Assembly: GCA_964016885.1 (NCBI GenBank)
Contig: OZ024743.1
Span: 350,604,513-350,668,512, forward strand
Direction: 5' to 3'
Source of the DNA: Eledone cirrhosa
Taxonomy: Eukaryota; Mollusca; Cephalopoda; Octopoda; Eledonidae
DNA length: 64,000 nt
Below the pieces are notes generated by a model. The model ran no database searches. It saw only the letters and a program-made list of their open reading frames with translations, and was not told where the DNA came from. The position numbers and the translations under genes were made by a program. Below are positions 9,001 to 22,000 of the stretch, piece after piece (the stretch's first letter is position 1; every line of letters begins with the position of its first letter).

Positions 9001-9645
9001 GTAAGAGAAGCCTGTCTCTTTCCTGCATGGATTTCTGTAGTCCTAGTGTTTGTTTGTGTCTGTTGTCAAAAATGTTACCGTCTGCTCCACATAATATTGG
9101 TGTGATACAGCTGCTGCCGTTGTTGTTCTTACTGCTGGTACTGATGATGATGGTAATGATTGTGATGATGATCCTCTTGTTTGTGCTGCTGATAATGATA
9201 CTACTGCTGTTTTGGTTACTGCTCCAGTTGTTTTCATTGTTAAGCCATCAAGTCAATCCTGATCGAGCTGGCGTATGATCGAAGACTTTCCAACCATAAC
9301 AATCCTGCCTTTTATTCAGACATAGCGTAACCAAGGATGAAAAACACCCTTTTTCGAAGACTGTGTTATTTCAGTATAATTTGGCTGCTATTTCTAACAA
9401 ATCGGGTGACCACATAGTGGCTGGCTAGCTGCTGCTGCTGTTCTTATACAAATCTTTGTATCCCATCGCAGCATCCTAGGTCATTGTTGTGTTCTAGATT
9501 TCAAATCAAAGAAAGCGAACGAAAAAAAGAAAGATAATGAGAGATCATTTATATATCAATTAAACACATCCTAAATTTATTCTTCATTCAATACGCGATA
9601 TTTCAATTGTAAATTAATCTTATTTGAATATATACATACACACAC

Positions 9646-9698
<53 letters not shown>

Positions 9699-11185
9699 CA
9701 TACATACATACATACATACACAAGGTGTGGCCCCAAAAATGTATACACACTTCAACATCATTCTAACAAATTTGGCCAAAGTATGCATACATTTTTGGGG
9801 AACACCCTGTTTATATATATTTATGAGCTTGTACAAACGGACAGACAAACAAGAAAATCAAACTATATATGAGTAGTTTGATGCATATTATACAATAAGC
9901 AGGAAGTTACATCAGTCACTCAAAGGTCTGGAGTTTCGTAATTAATATATTAAAACTGGTTTAATTAAAGCCTCATAATCCACGAAATCCCTGGCCCTTG
10001 TGTCTGGTGTGTTTTCGTGGCTATAACAATATTTATATATATTTCAGGTGTTTTTTTTTGGGGGGTGGGAGTCTCGAATATTAAATATGAATATGAAAGT
10101 GTTACTTATCCATAGCTGAATTTAGGTGAGCATTCTATCCGATATGTCAAGTACGGTGATTTGTATATGGTGCAGTGTTGTAATTTGAATATGGACTAGC
10201 GTTCGATCCGTTCGGCAAAGAATTCCAATACTATACTAGATAAAAATACACACATACACTCGCTGTCATATATATATATATATGTTTGTAATTCTGTATG
10301 TATATATTGTAAAGAGTTAGTGCCACTTAGGGCACTGTATGTGCGTGTGAGATTGTGTGTAATCTATATTTTTCGAAATTAAATCCCCTTTTTTCTTCGA
10401 AAAATCGAAACTATACTCTGCTTGCATATATTGAGGGTTCATATAATTGTATTTTTGTGTATATACATGGGTGTGTGTGTGTTCCTAAATATGTAGTCAA
10501 ATACTCAATTGTTCAGGGCACAGGGTGGGTGACATTTCTTTATTCATATACTACTTGTACAAAATTAATTCTGTTTCGGTTCACTTTTTCATAGATAAGT
10601 GTATACGTATCAACAAACGGAAAATTAATAATGAGTGTTGCTATATTTTTATGAAGAAACGACAAAATAGTTCCTTACATTGCCATGGTAGGACGGATTC
10701 CCAATATATATATATTAGGTTATTAGCTATTCCAACAAGTAATCACGTTTGTTGCGTATTATATTAGTGTTTGTGCAGACCTGTCAACTCTCCCCGTCCG
10801 ACGTGGAGATCTCCCACCCACTTTAGAGTGGGTGAGAGATGTCTTCTCTTATGAAAATGGGTATAGCTTTCATTATGTAAAATCTCCCCATTTTGCCTCA
10901 TTTCTCCCCGTTTTGGGGCTTTTTTTTTTTTTGCTTTTTTCATAGTTTGGGGTTTTAGAGGTTGGCATGTCTGGTTTGTGTACATGTATTTGTCAGGTGG
11001 AGGCTAATCATTTAAATATTGTCTAGGCCAATACTGGTCGAAACCTATCAAACTTATGTGTGATTAAAGAACTCGCTTCGCATCTACGTGGTTCCAGGTT
11101 CAATCACCCTGTGCCACACCTTGTATTCACCATTTCTCCTGAGTGGGATTTGGTACACAGAAACTATGTGTGTGTGTGTGCGCGG

Positions 11186-11220
<35 letters not shown>

Positions 11221-14200
11221 GCTATTTCAGGTTACATAGCTGTTAAAGAAGAGATCGATAAAATAAGCACAAATTTGAAAATATAGCTACTGGGGTCGAT
11301 ATGATCTACTTAAACAAGGTGAATTCTAGCATGACTGAAAGAATTAAAAGAATAATATTGATAGATATGTATGTATTTGGTGTCTCCTAGAGGAAATTTG
11401 CATGATGGACACAAGATTTTTATCACCCAACTACCCCATCCGATGTGGGGAGAGAAGTTGGTGCTCCTTTCAAAATGCAAGGGGCCTAAAAGAGCATCTT
11501 TAAGAGTGTTTGTTTTTAAATGGATAATGTCAAACAAATACCACTTTTAAAAACCATAAATAAATATCGTTTAAGTACATTATTTTTTTTTTTTTTTTCT
11601 CAAGTAATGTTTGTCATCTTTAGTCATATCATCTAAACCACAGGTTCTCAACCCATTTAGGCCAAACGCCCCCTTTTGTCCCTTGAAATCACGAAACGCC
11701 CCCCCCCCCCCTCCTCTATTTTTCCATTTTTAAATATACTACTGATTTTGATATCAGTAGATTAATAAAAAATTGATTAATAATATTCAGGCAGCTGAGA
11801 GTATAAATACATTCCTTAAAAGGAAATAAATAAATTTCAAAAGAAGGAACATAAATGTTCTTTTTTATGAATAAGGACCAGTTGAATTTGTTATATTCCC
11901 ACCAAGTGATACCAGCTATTTTGAACATTTATACAAGAGCAACTCTGTCTATCCCAAGAGTGCTCTTATCTGGAAGAAAGTGGCAATTATATAATTTCAA
12001 AGCTTTCCAATTTTCCCTTTAATGAAACGGACAGAATAAATGTTGATATCAAACTTGATGTCCCCCTGCTTTGTGAGCTTAGAGACCACGGAAGAGGGTT
12101 TTCATGACCATGCGGGAGGGTATATTTATTAATAAATGGTAAAATATATACAACAAATGAGTAATTGAATTGTAGTAGATGGTTTCCAGTCCAGTCAGAC
12201 TGCAACTACAAATAAAAATTGTTAGTTTGCTTTGTAACAATAGCATATCCAAGTTTTCGTATAAATCAACTTCCTTTAACTTTGACTCATTTCAATTGGA
12301 CCCTTGAGCTTCATGGAGTCTAGCTAACTCTTTGACGTGAGGCTGAATTTTCCTAATATGTAGCCAGAGATCTCCACGTGTAATTACATTGTAGCGGTTG
12401 CGAGCCTTACTGTGTAGTCTGGAAACAACACCAAACCTCCTCTTGGCTAAGTATGAGCTTGGAAAAGGCTCTTAGCCTCTGCATGTAGGTGTGGAAATCA
12501 ATGATGAATTTCCTCTTGCATCCCAAAAAGGAGTTCACCTATTTTGGGAAATCTAATTTTGATCATGTCATCTGCTTGAAGTTCAATGAATTCTTCCTGA
12601 AATTTAACGTCCAAATCGTCGACGTTAGCTATGAAAGCATCTGCTATCCACATTGGGATGTCCATCGGCAAAAGGTTGACAAACCATTCTCTCATGTTGT
12701 CTTGTCGTGCACGGAGGTGAGTGGTATAAATTTGGAGTTGGTCATCGCTTACAATGTTTTGAACATTGGCGACACAAGGAAAATTATAGAATTCCCGTCA
12801 ACAAAGATTCCTTTCGATGACATTCAATTTGGCCAGGAATGTTTTCACAGCATTCCTTGCTTTAAGCAAGGTGATCTTCTCCCCCTGCAAAGCCAAAATG
12901 ATGCTATTGCATTTGTCGAAGATGTTGGTGAGGTAGGCGCAGTCGAGGGTTTTCTTGTACGGTTCTGTGTTGCGTCCTCACAGAAACTCAATGATAGTCA
13001 AACAGTTCAAAGAAGTGAGTAAGGCACTTGCCCATTGAAAGCCACCTCACTTCAGTATGAAGGAGCAACTTGATAAATTCTTCGCCTTTATCTTGGCACA
13101 GTTGCTGGAAAATTCGTTCATTGAGGGAATGGTGTTTGATAAAATTGATGACATCAATGGCCACCTGCAAGGACTTGCTCAGAGGCTTGCTGAATTTCTT
13201 CGCAGCCAAGTGTTGTCGATGAATGACACAATGAACAGCAAATACAGATAGATTTTTCTCTCTTCAGAAGAGTGACGAAGCCCTTATGTAGGCCGACCAT
13301 TGCTCCTGCGTCGTCCGTAGCACATGAAACAATGTGTGTTGTATGTGGTCCTAGATGTATGTATTACCTGCCTATGTGTTGTATGTAGTCCTAGATGTAT
13401 GTATTACCTGCTTATGTATTGCATGTGGTCCCAGCTGTATGTATTACCTGCTTGTGTGTTGTATGTGGTCCTAGATGTGTGTATTACCTCCTTATGTGGT
13501 CCTAGATGTATGTATTACCTGATTGTGTTGTATGTGGTCCTAGATGTTTGTATTACCTGATTATGTGTTATGTGGTCCTAGATGTTGGTATTACCTGCTT
13601 ATGTGTTGTATGTGATCCTAGATGTATGTATTACCTGCTTATGTGTTGTATGTGGTATTAGATGCATGTATTACCTGCTTATGTGTTGTATGTGGTCCTA
13701 GTTGTGTGTGCTACCCGCTTCTGTGTTTTCTTTCTTTTTTTTATTTGTAATATTATTTATACAATAGGGAATAAAGTAGATCTACATAGTGTTAATTCGT
13801 TACGGTTGAGTCAATAATTTCAGACATGAAATGCATTGTTATCAGTGAAGGAAAGATAAGATTCTAACTGGCTGCACTGAAAGTGTCCTTTGAGCCAGAT
13901 GACTGTGGGTTTTTTCATTTTTAGGATCTCAATTACCGGTTAATGTCTAGACACGCCTGCACACCTGCTCACAGCTGCAGCCAGACTATAGTTATGAAGT
14001 CTGCAAGCTCATTCAAATGCATTCACACTGGCTGTCTCAAAGACATACAAATATGGCTTATAAAACTTACCAAAGTAAAGAGTCTTCCAGTGCCCCCTAG
14101 CCTCCTAGCCCCCCCAAGCTCCAAACACCCCCCAGGAGTTCCGAAATTCCCCCTGGGGGTGCATATGCCCCCCGTTGAGAACCTTTGATCTAAACCCATA

Positions 14201-14241
14201 TATATATTCTTTCCTTTACCTTTGCTACAGAAATACTTAAC

Positions 14242-14283
<42 letters not shown>

Positions 14284-16016
14284 CATCATCATCATCATCA
14301 TCATCACCGTTTAACATCCATTTTCCATGCGTGCATAGGTTAGATGAGTTGTTCTGTTGTGAGAAATGCCAAATCAGGTGACCATGCCTTGCTCATATAG
14401 AACTGATTTTGGCTTGGTTTCTACAACTAGATGCCCTTCATAATGCCAACCACATTTACTGGGTGCTGGGTACTTTTTGTCGTGACACCTACAGGACAGG
14501 GTGGGGTGAAGGTGACGTTGGTGCACATTGATGTTTGCTTATAAGGAGGCAAGTCTTCTGTATTACTCCATAACGCCAGAGATCTCGGTCCTTTTTGTGT
14601 TTACCACCATTACTCTATCTCACCCTCTGGTAAGGATAAAATCCATCTGACTATAGGTGATCAGGTGGTTGTCAGATGTTTTACGTTTGTGTTACATATT
14701 GTATTACAATTCTAGGAGCCTGAAACTTTCTTCATTTTTTGCACCAAACCCATGGCCACCATGGACTCTGTAGAAATGTTTCCCATATGTCCATTAAAGT
14801 CTCTCGCAATGATTAGGAAGTCACTGTCATTCATTAGAGTAGTAGTGTGCATAAGGGATTCATAAAACCTATCTTTGAGTTTGTCTGACAACCTAGATTG
14901 GGGTGTGTATGTAGATATATTTGCAGCCATCATTCTATTTAGGACTAGTCTGAGTTTTTAATGATTTTTGTGTTCATTCTATTTAGAGAGATTACCTTAT
15001 CTACTCATTTATCAGCTATCTGATATCTAACCTCCCCCGGCCTATTGTCTTTTCCCAGGATTCTAGTTGACTCATCCCTCCATCTAGTCTCTTGTACACA
15101 ACATACATCAATTTTTTTCCACTCTAGCATCTCTACAATCTCTCCTATTCTTCCTTTCATTGTGTTCACGTTGATGGCGCCAATTCAGAAGTTTGGGCCT
15201 TTGCCGTCAATGATAAAGGAGGAAGATGAGGGTGGATATTTGCGGAGGTGGGGTGGTTTGCTTTCTGTGTCTGAAATAAAGAAGGTCCACATGGTCGCCG
15301 GGAAATGTGTAGATTCATATATTTAGGTGCTCCATCGTTTGAGCCCATCCATAATAAACAAAAATCTCAAGGAAAAATAGAGAAAATAGTAGCAGTACCA
15401 GTTAGCAGTTATTGCTAGCAGATAGTGAATAAAGATATGTTTCTATTGCTGTAGTTTGATTGGTCTAAGAGGCTAAGGTGCTGTGCAGGAAATGGTGGGA
15501 TAGGTGAGTGGATCCTACAGACTAGAGTCTCAGATAAATACATGAAATACACAAGATCAATATATGAAATGGGAAAAAGTCATTGATTAAAGAAGGAAAA
15601 GAAAGTTTGAAGGTTGTTAATTATGAACAGGCGTTGAAACAAATTTAGAGGAGATTTTTACATACAAATCAGGTCAGACTTCTGCCTGCTACTGGTACCA
15701 TGTAACCTCATAAACCTGTTTCATGGATTTGGGAAAATTTAAAGATTTCTTAGGAACTTTCAATGTTTATTTTAGGTTTTGCCATCAGAAGAGCTCAGGC
15801 TATCATAAACGATAGTCCTCATCAAAATATGTATTACAGAGTTTTAAATAAACCTGAATCAACTGAATATAGCCTCCGATCTTTTATTAATATATAATGC
15901 TCCGACTTGCACCATTTACACAAGTCACTGAGCGCTTCTTTTTATCTGCTTCGCAACCGACCTACCATAATATAGTCTGCACATCTCTGTTCGGTTAACT
16001 CCATACTCTAATTATA

Positions 16017-16049
<33 letters not shown>

Positions 16050-19000
16050 CATCATTATCATCATCATCACCATTTTACGTTCGTTCTTCCAAGCTACCAT
16101 GGGTTAGACAGATTGTCCTATTGTGGGCTGTGTCCGGTCAGCTGACCATGTCTTGCTCATACGGGAACTGATTTTGACTTGATTTCTACAGCTGGATGCC
16201 CTTCCTAACATCAACTTCATTTACAGTGAGAGCTGGGTGTTTATTTCCCGTGGCGCCCACACGTCCACTTTACAGTGTGGGCTGGGTTCTTTTTTGCCAT
16301 GGCACCTCCACAACCACTTTGCAGTGAGAGGGGGTGGGGTATATTGTCTATATGCTTCAGCTTCGGCTTGTACCCGTGGGGTGTCGGATCTTCTGTATTA
16401 CTGCATGACGCCAGAGGTCACATTTGTGTGTCATCGCCTTTGAGAGGTGCAATTGCGTAAGGTCGGCTTTTATCACCTCATCCCAGGTATTCTTGGGTCT
16501 CCCCACTCTGCAGCTTCCATCGACTTCTTGTGCTCTGCACCTTTTTATGCAGCTGTCATCCTTCATATGCATCACATGTCCATACCAATGCAACCTCCTC
16601 TCCCGCACACAACATTTGATTCCTCTTATGCTCAGTTTCTCTCTCAATTTATTTATGCTTTGCCGTTCGCGTATATTACTGTTACACATCCATCGGAGCA
16701 TGAAGGCTTTGTTTCTTTCTAATCTGCACAAGTCTTCTACAGACAGTGCCCAGGTCTCACTACCATGTAACATTGCTGTTCGTATACACCCATCATACAG
16801 TCTGCCTTTCATTTTGAGGGAAAAGCCTTTTGCAGCTAGCAGTGGTAGTAGTTCCCTAAACTTCTTCCATCCCGTTCTTACCCTAGTTATTGTACTTTCT
16901 GAGCACCCACCTCCGTTGCTAATTCGGTCACCTAGGTAGCAGAAGCTGTCTACTGTTTCTACAGAGCCCTCCCAGAGTTTGGTGGTACTTGTTTCCTGTG
17001 GCCGTTTGCTTTGCTGTTCCAGTGCAGCTGCTACATGTGAAGCCTACACTCTTAGTTAAGCTTCCTGAGATCCCACTACATCTCTTGTGTACCCATTTTT
17101 TGCATTTGGGGCAGAGGACAAAGTTCCTACCTACACCTTTCCTACATACTGAGCAAGGCCATTTCCCTGAGGGGGGGGGGGGGGGGGGGGGGTCTGGGTT
17201 CTGTTTTCTCATCTACTTACAAGGACCTTAGTCTTTGTCAGGTTGACTTTGAGACCCTTTCTTTCTAGTCCCTGCTTCGATGTTTGGAATTTCTTCTCTA
17301 GTTCTCCCATAGATTCAGCTACAAGTGAGAGGTCATCTGCATTCAGGAGTTCTCACGGACATCCGGTCTTAAACTCCTCTGTTATTGCCTGCAAAACTAT
17401 GATGAACAGGAGAGGGCTAAGAACAGAGCCCTGGTGGACACCGACCTGTATGTTAAATTCCTCGCTATAGTCATTAGTCATTGCTAATCCTAACTTTGCT
17501 GACTGCTCCCCTATACATGGCTTGTACATCTTTCACAAGCCATTCATCTACTCCTAGCTTTCTAAGAGCCCACCAGATTATACCACGGGGGACTCTGTCA
17601 AAGGCTTTCTCCAGATCGACAAATGCCAGGTAGAGCGGCTTACTTTTAGCTAGGTACTTTTCCTGTAACTGCCTCACAAGGAAGAGGGCTTCAGTGGTGC
17701 TTTTTCCTGGCACAAACCCAAATTGCATCTCATCTAGTTTCACCCGGTCCCTAATCAACTGTGTTATAACTCTTTCCGTTACTTTCATTACCTGGTCCAT
17801 CAGCTTTATACCTCTATAGTTTCTTCTATCTAGTACATCACCTTTACCCTTGTAGCAGTTGACAATGATGCTGCTGCACCAATCCTTTGGTATGACACCC
17901 TCTAGTATTACCTGGTTACCAATACGTGTGGTGATGGTGTGAACTACCGACCCAGATGCCTTCAGCATCTCGGCAGCTATACTCGATGGACCAGTTGCCT
18001 GTCCCGTCTTCATATCTTTGATTGCCTTACTTACTACACTGCTGCTGACTTGTACTGCTGGCCTCTCTATAGGGTCTACTTGGGGTAGGGTTTCTTTTTC
18101 CCATGCATTCTCCTCATTTAGTAATCTTTCATAATGGCTCTTCCACACATCTTTCTTCTCAGCACTTGTGAGGGCGAGCTCACCTTTATCATTCCCGATA
18201 CACTTCTCTCCAATGACATCACAATTCTCTCTGACACACTGCCTCGCAATCTTGAACACCTGTTTCTGGCCCTCACGTTGCAAAACATGCTTGAATTTTC
18301 TATCCTCCACTTGCCTTCTATATATATATATACACAAGATGGTGCTGAAAAGTTCCTGGATTTGAGTAAAAGAAAATACATGAGTATCAGAGTTAATTAT
18401 GATTTTATTCAACATGTTCCCCTCTCAGATTCACACACATATTGCAGAGGTCCTATACTTTTCTAAGCCCTGTTAAAAAAACACGGAAATTTGGGCCACC
18501 AACCAAACCTCTGTGGCAGTGATCAAACCAGGAACTTTTCACCACCACCTCATGTATATATAATATATATATATAGGCATAAGAGGGATCAGTTGTTGCA
18601 TGCAGGAGAGGAGATTGCGTTGGTATAGACATGGTCCTTATGAAGGATGACAGCTGTATAAAAAGGTGCAGAGCGCTCAAAGTTGATGGTAACCGTGGAG
18701 TGAGCAGGCGTAGGAAGACTTGAGATGAGGTAATAAAAGCTGACCTTGCACAATTACACTTCACCAAGGGAATGACACAGAGCTGGGACCTCTGGCGCTA
18801 TGCAGTATTACAGAAGACCCGCCTTCTATTATTCTCGGGCTGAAGCTTATACCTAGTAGGCAAAACCTTCCTTAACCTTCTCCCTTCCCATACACCTCCC
18901 TTTGCGGTAACCATGCCTCCCCTATTACCTACGCCTGCAATTTCCCCAAGCTTCCTCCCCAACTCCCTAGTTCCAAGACAAAAGTGTCCAGTCCCCACTG

Positions 19001-22000
19001 TAAATTGGTCGTGTTGGTGACAACAAAAAGTGCCCAGTCTACACTGTAATGTGGTCGTGCAGGTGACATGCAAAAAGCACCCAGCACACACTGTAAATGT
19101 CGTTGGCATTAGGAAGGGCATCCAGCTGTAGAAAACAAGCCAAAATCTGCCCTGGGTGAGCTAAACATGGTCCTCTGACCTGAATCTCTCCCTAAGGGTC
19201 AACCCATCCTACCTATGCTAGCTGTTTTTATCACCTAGGTAACAGAAGCTATCAACCTGAGCCTTCCTGAAATTGGAAAACATTTATTTTACTGATGCTC
19301 TTGCTACTAACTATCACTGTGCATCTGCCACATACAAGGTTTACCTTTTCTGTTTAGTCTGCATAGCATACCACTACACCTCTTGTGTATCCAAGATTTG
19401 CATTGTGTACAATGTATAGAGTTACTACTTATTCCTTTTCTACATATTGTACAAAGCCACTTTCATGATGGGATCAGAGTCCTATCTTTTTTCTTGCTTA
19501 CCAAAACTTAGGTTTTCCCAAGTTTATTCTAAGCCCTTTTGATTCAAAGTTCTGCTTCCAAAGCTGGAATTTCTTCTCTAGCTTTTCCACTGATTTGGCT
19601 ATAAGAACCAGGTCATTAGCATACAGGAGTTCCCATGGGTGACCTGTAAAGGCCTGGAGAACTGTAATAAAAAAAAAGTGGTCTGATGATTGAACCCTGC
19701 ACTCTGAATTCCTCACTAAACTCTTTACCTACTCTTACCTTACTAAGTTTCCAACCCTTATAGTACCAACATAAAGCTGACCATGTGACAGGATCTACCA
19801 AGTTCAACCCAACTTTTCTCAATGATTGCACTTGAAATTTATTGATGGCCATGGCAAATCTGAGTCTGAAAGGGAATCGAAGCCTTTGAAATTCAAATGG
19901 CAAATCAATTGACTTCAGAAGTATTCTGGGAATGAAAGAATTGTCACCATCAAATTTTCCTGACATGATTGTGGTTTCTAGTACATGGGTATCACATAGT
20001 TTTAAAGTATCTAGATTACAGTGTAGTATAACCAATGCTTCAAGCTTTAGTATCAAGTTGTATGGAGGAATTCCTGCCTGTTCAAAGCTGTTAAAAAATT
20101 CAGTTGGATAATTTACAATCTGGTCCAGGGAAGTGACTGTCTACTGATTTGTAGCATATTTTCTCTCCGGGTGACATGTCCAGTAGCCTTTTGTTGATTT
20201 CTTTCACAGTAATATTTTTCATTGCTAAGATTGCTCATTCACTGAGACATTTGGGATCACATTGTCTGATCTTAATGTTGGATCTAATTGTTTCTACTTT
20301 AGGCACAAGGCCAGCAATTACCCAGTACATTACTGGTACTTTATTTTATCGACCCCGTAAGGATGAAAGGCAAAGTTAATCTCGGCGGGATTTGAACTCA
20401 GACTGTAAAGGGACGTAACTATGCTAGAAAGCATGGCGTCCAACCCTCTACCGATACTGCCAATAGAAAATAATGTTTTATTTAAAGGCTTTTTGGCAAG
20501 TGTTCCACTATCATTTCAAACATACTTTTTCCCCAGCCACACCTCAATTTTTTTAATGCACTGTCTCACAATCTGGAACACTTCACATTTACGGTGTAGA
20601 AAATATCCTCTTTATGATTACTTGTGTGATGGCATGAAGTCTGTTCAATTCATGCCAGATAAGGAATGCAGATAGGAAACGATGATGCTTATAAATATGG
20701 GTGAGGCTTCCCAATAATATTTTGAGTCATGCTATATCTTTGTATTTACAATACGTCATAATGCAAACCAAAATCTACGTGTTTTGCAACTCTAGGAATA
20801 TAAAACAACAAACGGTTTAGCTTTTTATTCATAGCTGAATGGTTAGTAAATGAAACCGGATCTGGTTGAAATATTAACAAATCACTCAAACAACTGTAAA
20901 TAATACAAAAACTAAAATATTCGTCCCACCACCCCCACCCCATCCACACCACCCCGTTCTATGTAAAGTTATGTTGGTGCCACGCCATCCAGGCCGAAAC
21001 AAATGAGATTGTGTAGGTGTCACGACAAAAAAACACACAGTCCACGCTGTAATGTGGCCGTGTAGGCAACACGGTAAAAACCTCCCAGACCCACACTGTA
21101 AATGTGGTTGGTGTTAGGAAGGGCATCCAACTGTAGAAAACCTGCCAGACAGTCCTATGCGAGCAAGACAATCATTCTTGCCTCAAGTGGGAATACCCCC
21201 GTCCAAACCCATGCAAGCGTGGAACACGGACGTTAAACGTTGATGATGATGATGATGATATCATCATTATCATTGTTTTTATGTCAGTTTTTTCATCACA
21301 CTCACTTGTCTCCGACGGGTCCTTTTCAACACAGCATCTCTTTACTTGCCACATCCCTTCATTATCTCCTCTGTGAGTAGATATCATTATAAATTTTTTG
21401 AAAATATTTAAATCTAACTTCTAGTGTGTGTGTTTTTTTTGTAGAGCATCCAAAAATGAAACGTTTGTTACCTCATTTGAGAAATTTGGATGAATAGTTT
21501 AAGAAATATGACAATTTGAATTAGCCATATTTTTTATGTCATATCTTTGAAACTGAGGTGATAATCATCTTCAAATTACACAAAATAATAGTTTACATGG
21601 GATAGCAGTTGCCTATTTTCTTCAGGTTCTTAAAAATGAAACACTTTTTTAGTAATTTTTAAAATATTTATGTAAAGCCTATTTTGTTGCATGCAACAAA
21701 CAGTCAATATCACGACACAAACAAAAGCTTTTCATGTGTTTTCAGACCCAGCTAAATCCAAAAGTACAATCCACAATAACGCGTTTTGGTACATTTGTAG
21801 TTGGTATAGAACTAAATAAATTGTGAGATACAATTTCAATAGAATTTTAATGGACTCTTAAAAGTGGCTATAAACAGTTAAATTACAGTGATTAAAGGCC
21901 ATCGCAAGCTTTTCAAGCATTTTCAGACTATATTGTGATCCATTATCTGTAGGGTGCTCAGTTTTGATACACTGGTATGGGGTATAAAACTGAATTGTCT

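Larger units (their letters stand above)
11639..14187 (-). mobile_element. hAT transposon (decayed, ZBED/Charlie-like)
   Basis: Terminal inverted repeats CACAGGTTCTCAAC and CAAAGGTTCTCAAC (13 of 14 match) bound 2549 bp. The 8-bp sequence ATCTAAAC occurs immediately outside both ends (11631-11638 and 14188-14195), the target duplication length of hAT elements. The interior encodes a broken transposase on the minus strand and holds a 40-bp tandem repeat. Confidence 0.9.
16048..18320 (-). mobile_element. RTE-like LINE, 5'-truncated
   Basis: Read on the minus strand: reverse transcriptase (18320 to about 17240), PHD-like finger (about 17170-17050), post-RT domain (16812-16357), 3' untranslated region and a (GAT)n tail at 16048-16070. 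The 5' end stops at a TA run next to a mariner-type MITE. The structure is near contiguous, but the frame changes several times. Confidence 0.85.

Noticed and set aside
8871..9278. 135-codon single-exon reading of the gene start
   Set aside because: Beyond 9000 the frame enters a gtaaga donor and low-complexity L/M-rich translation of CTG/ATG repeats. Splicing to 40941 with matching phase explains the protein better.
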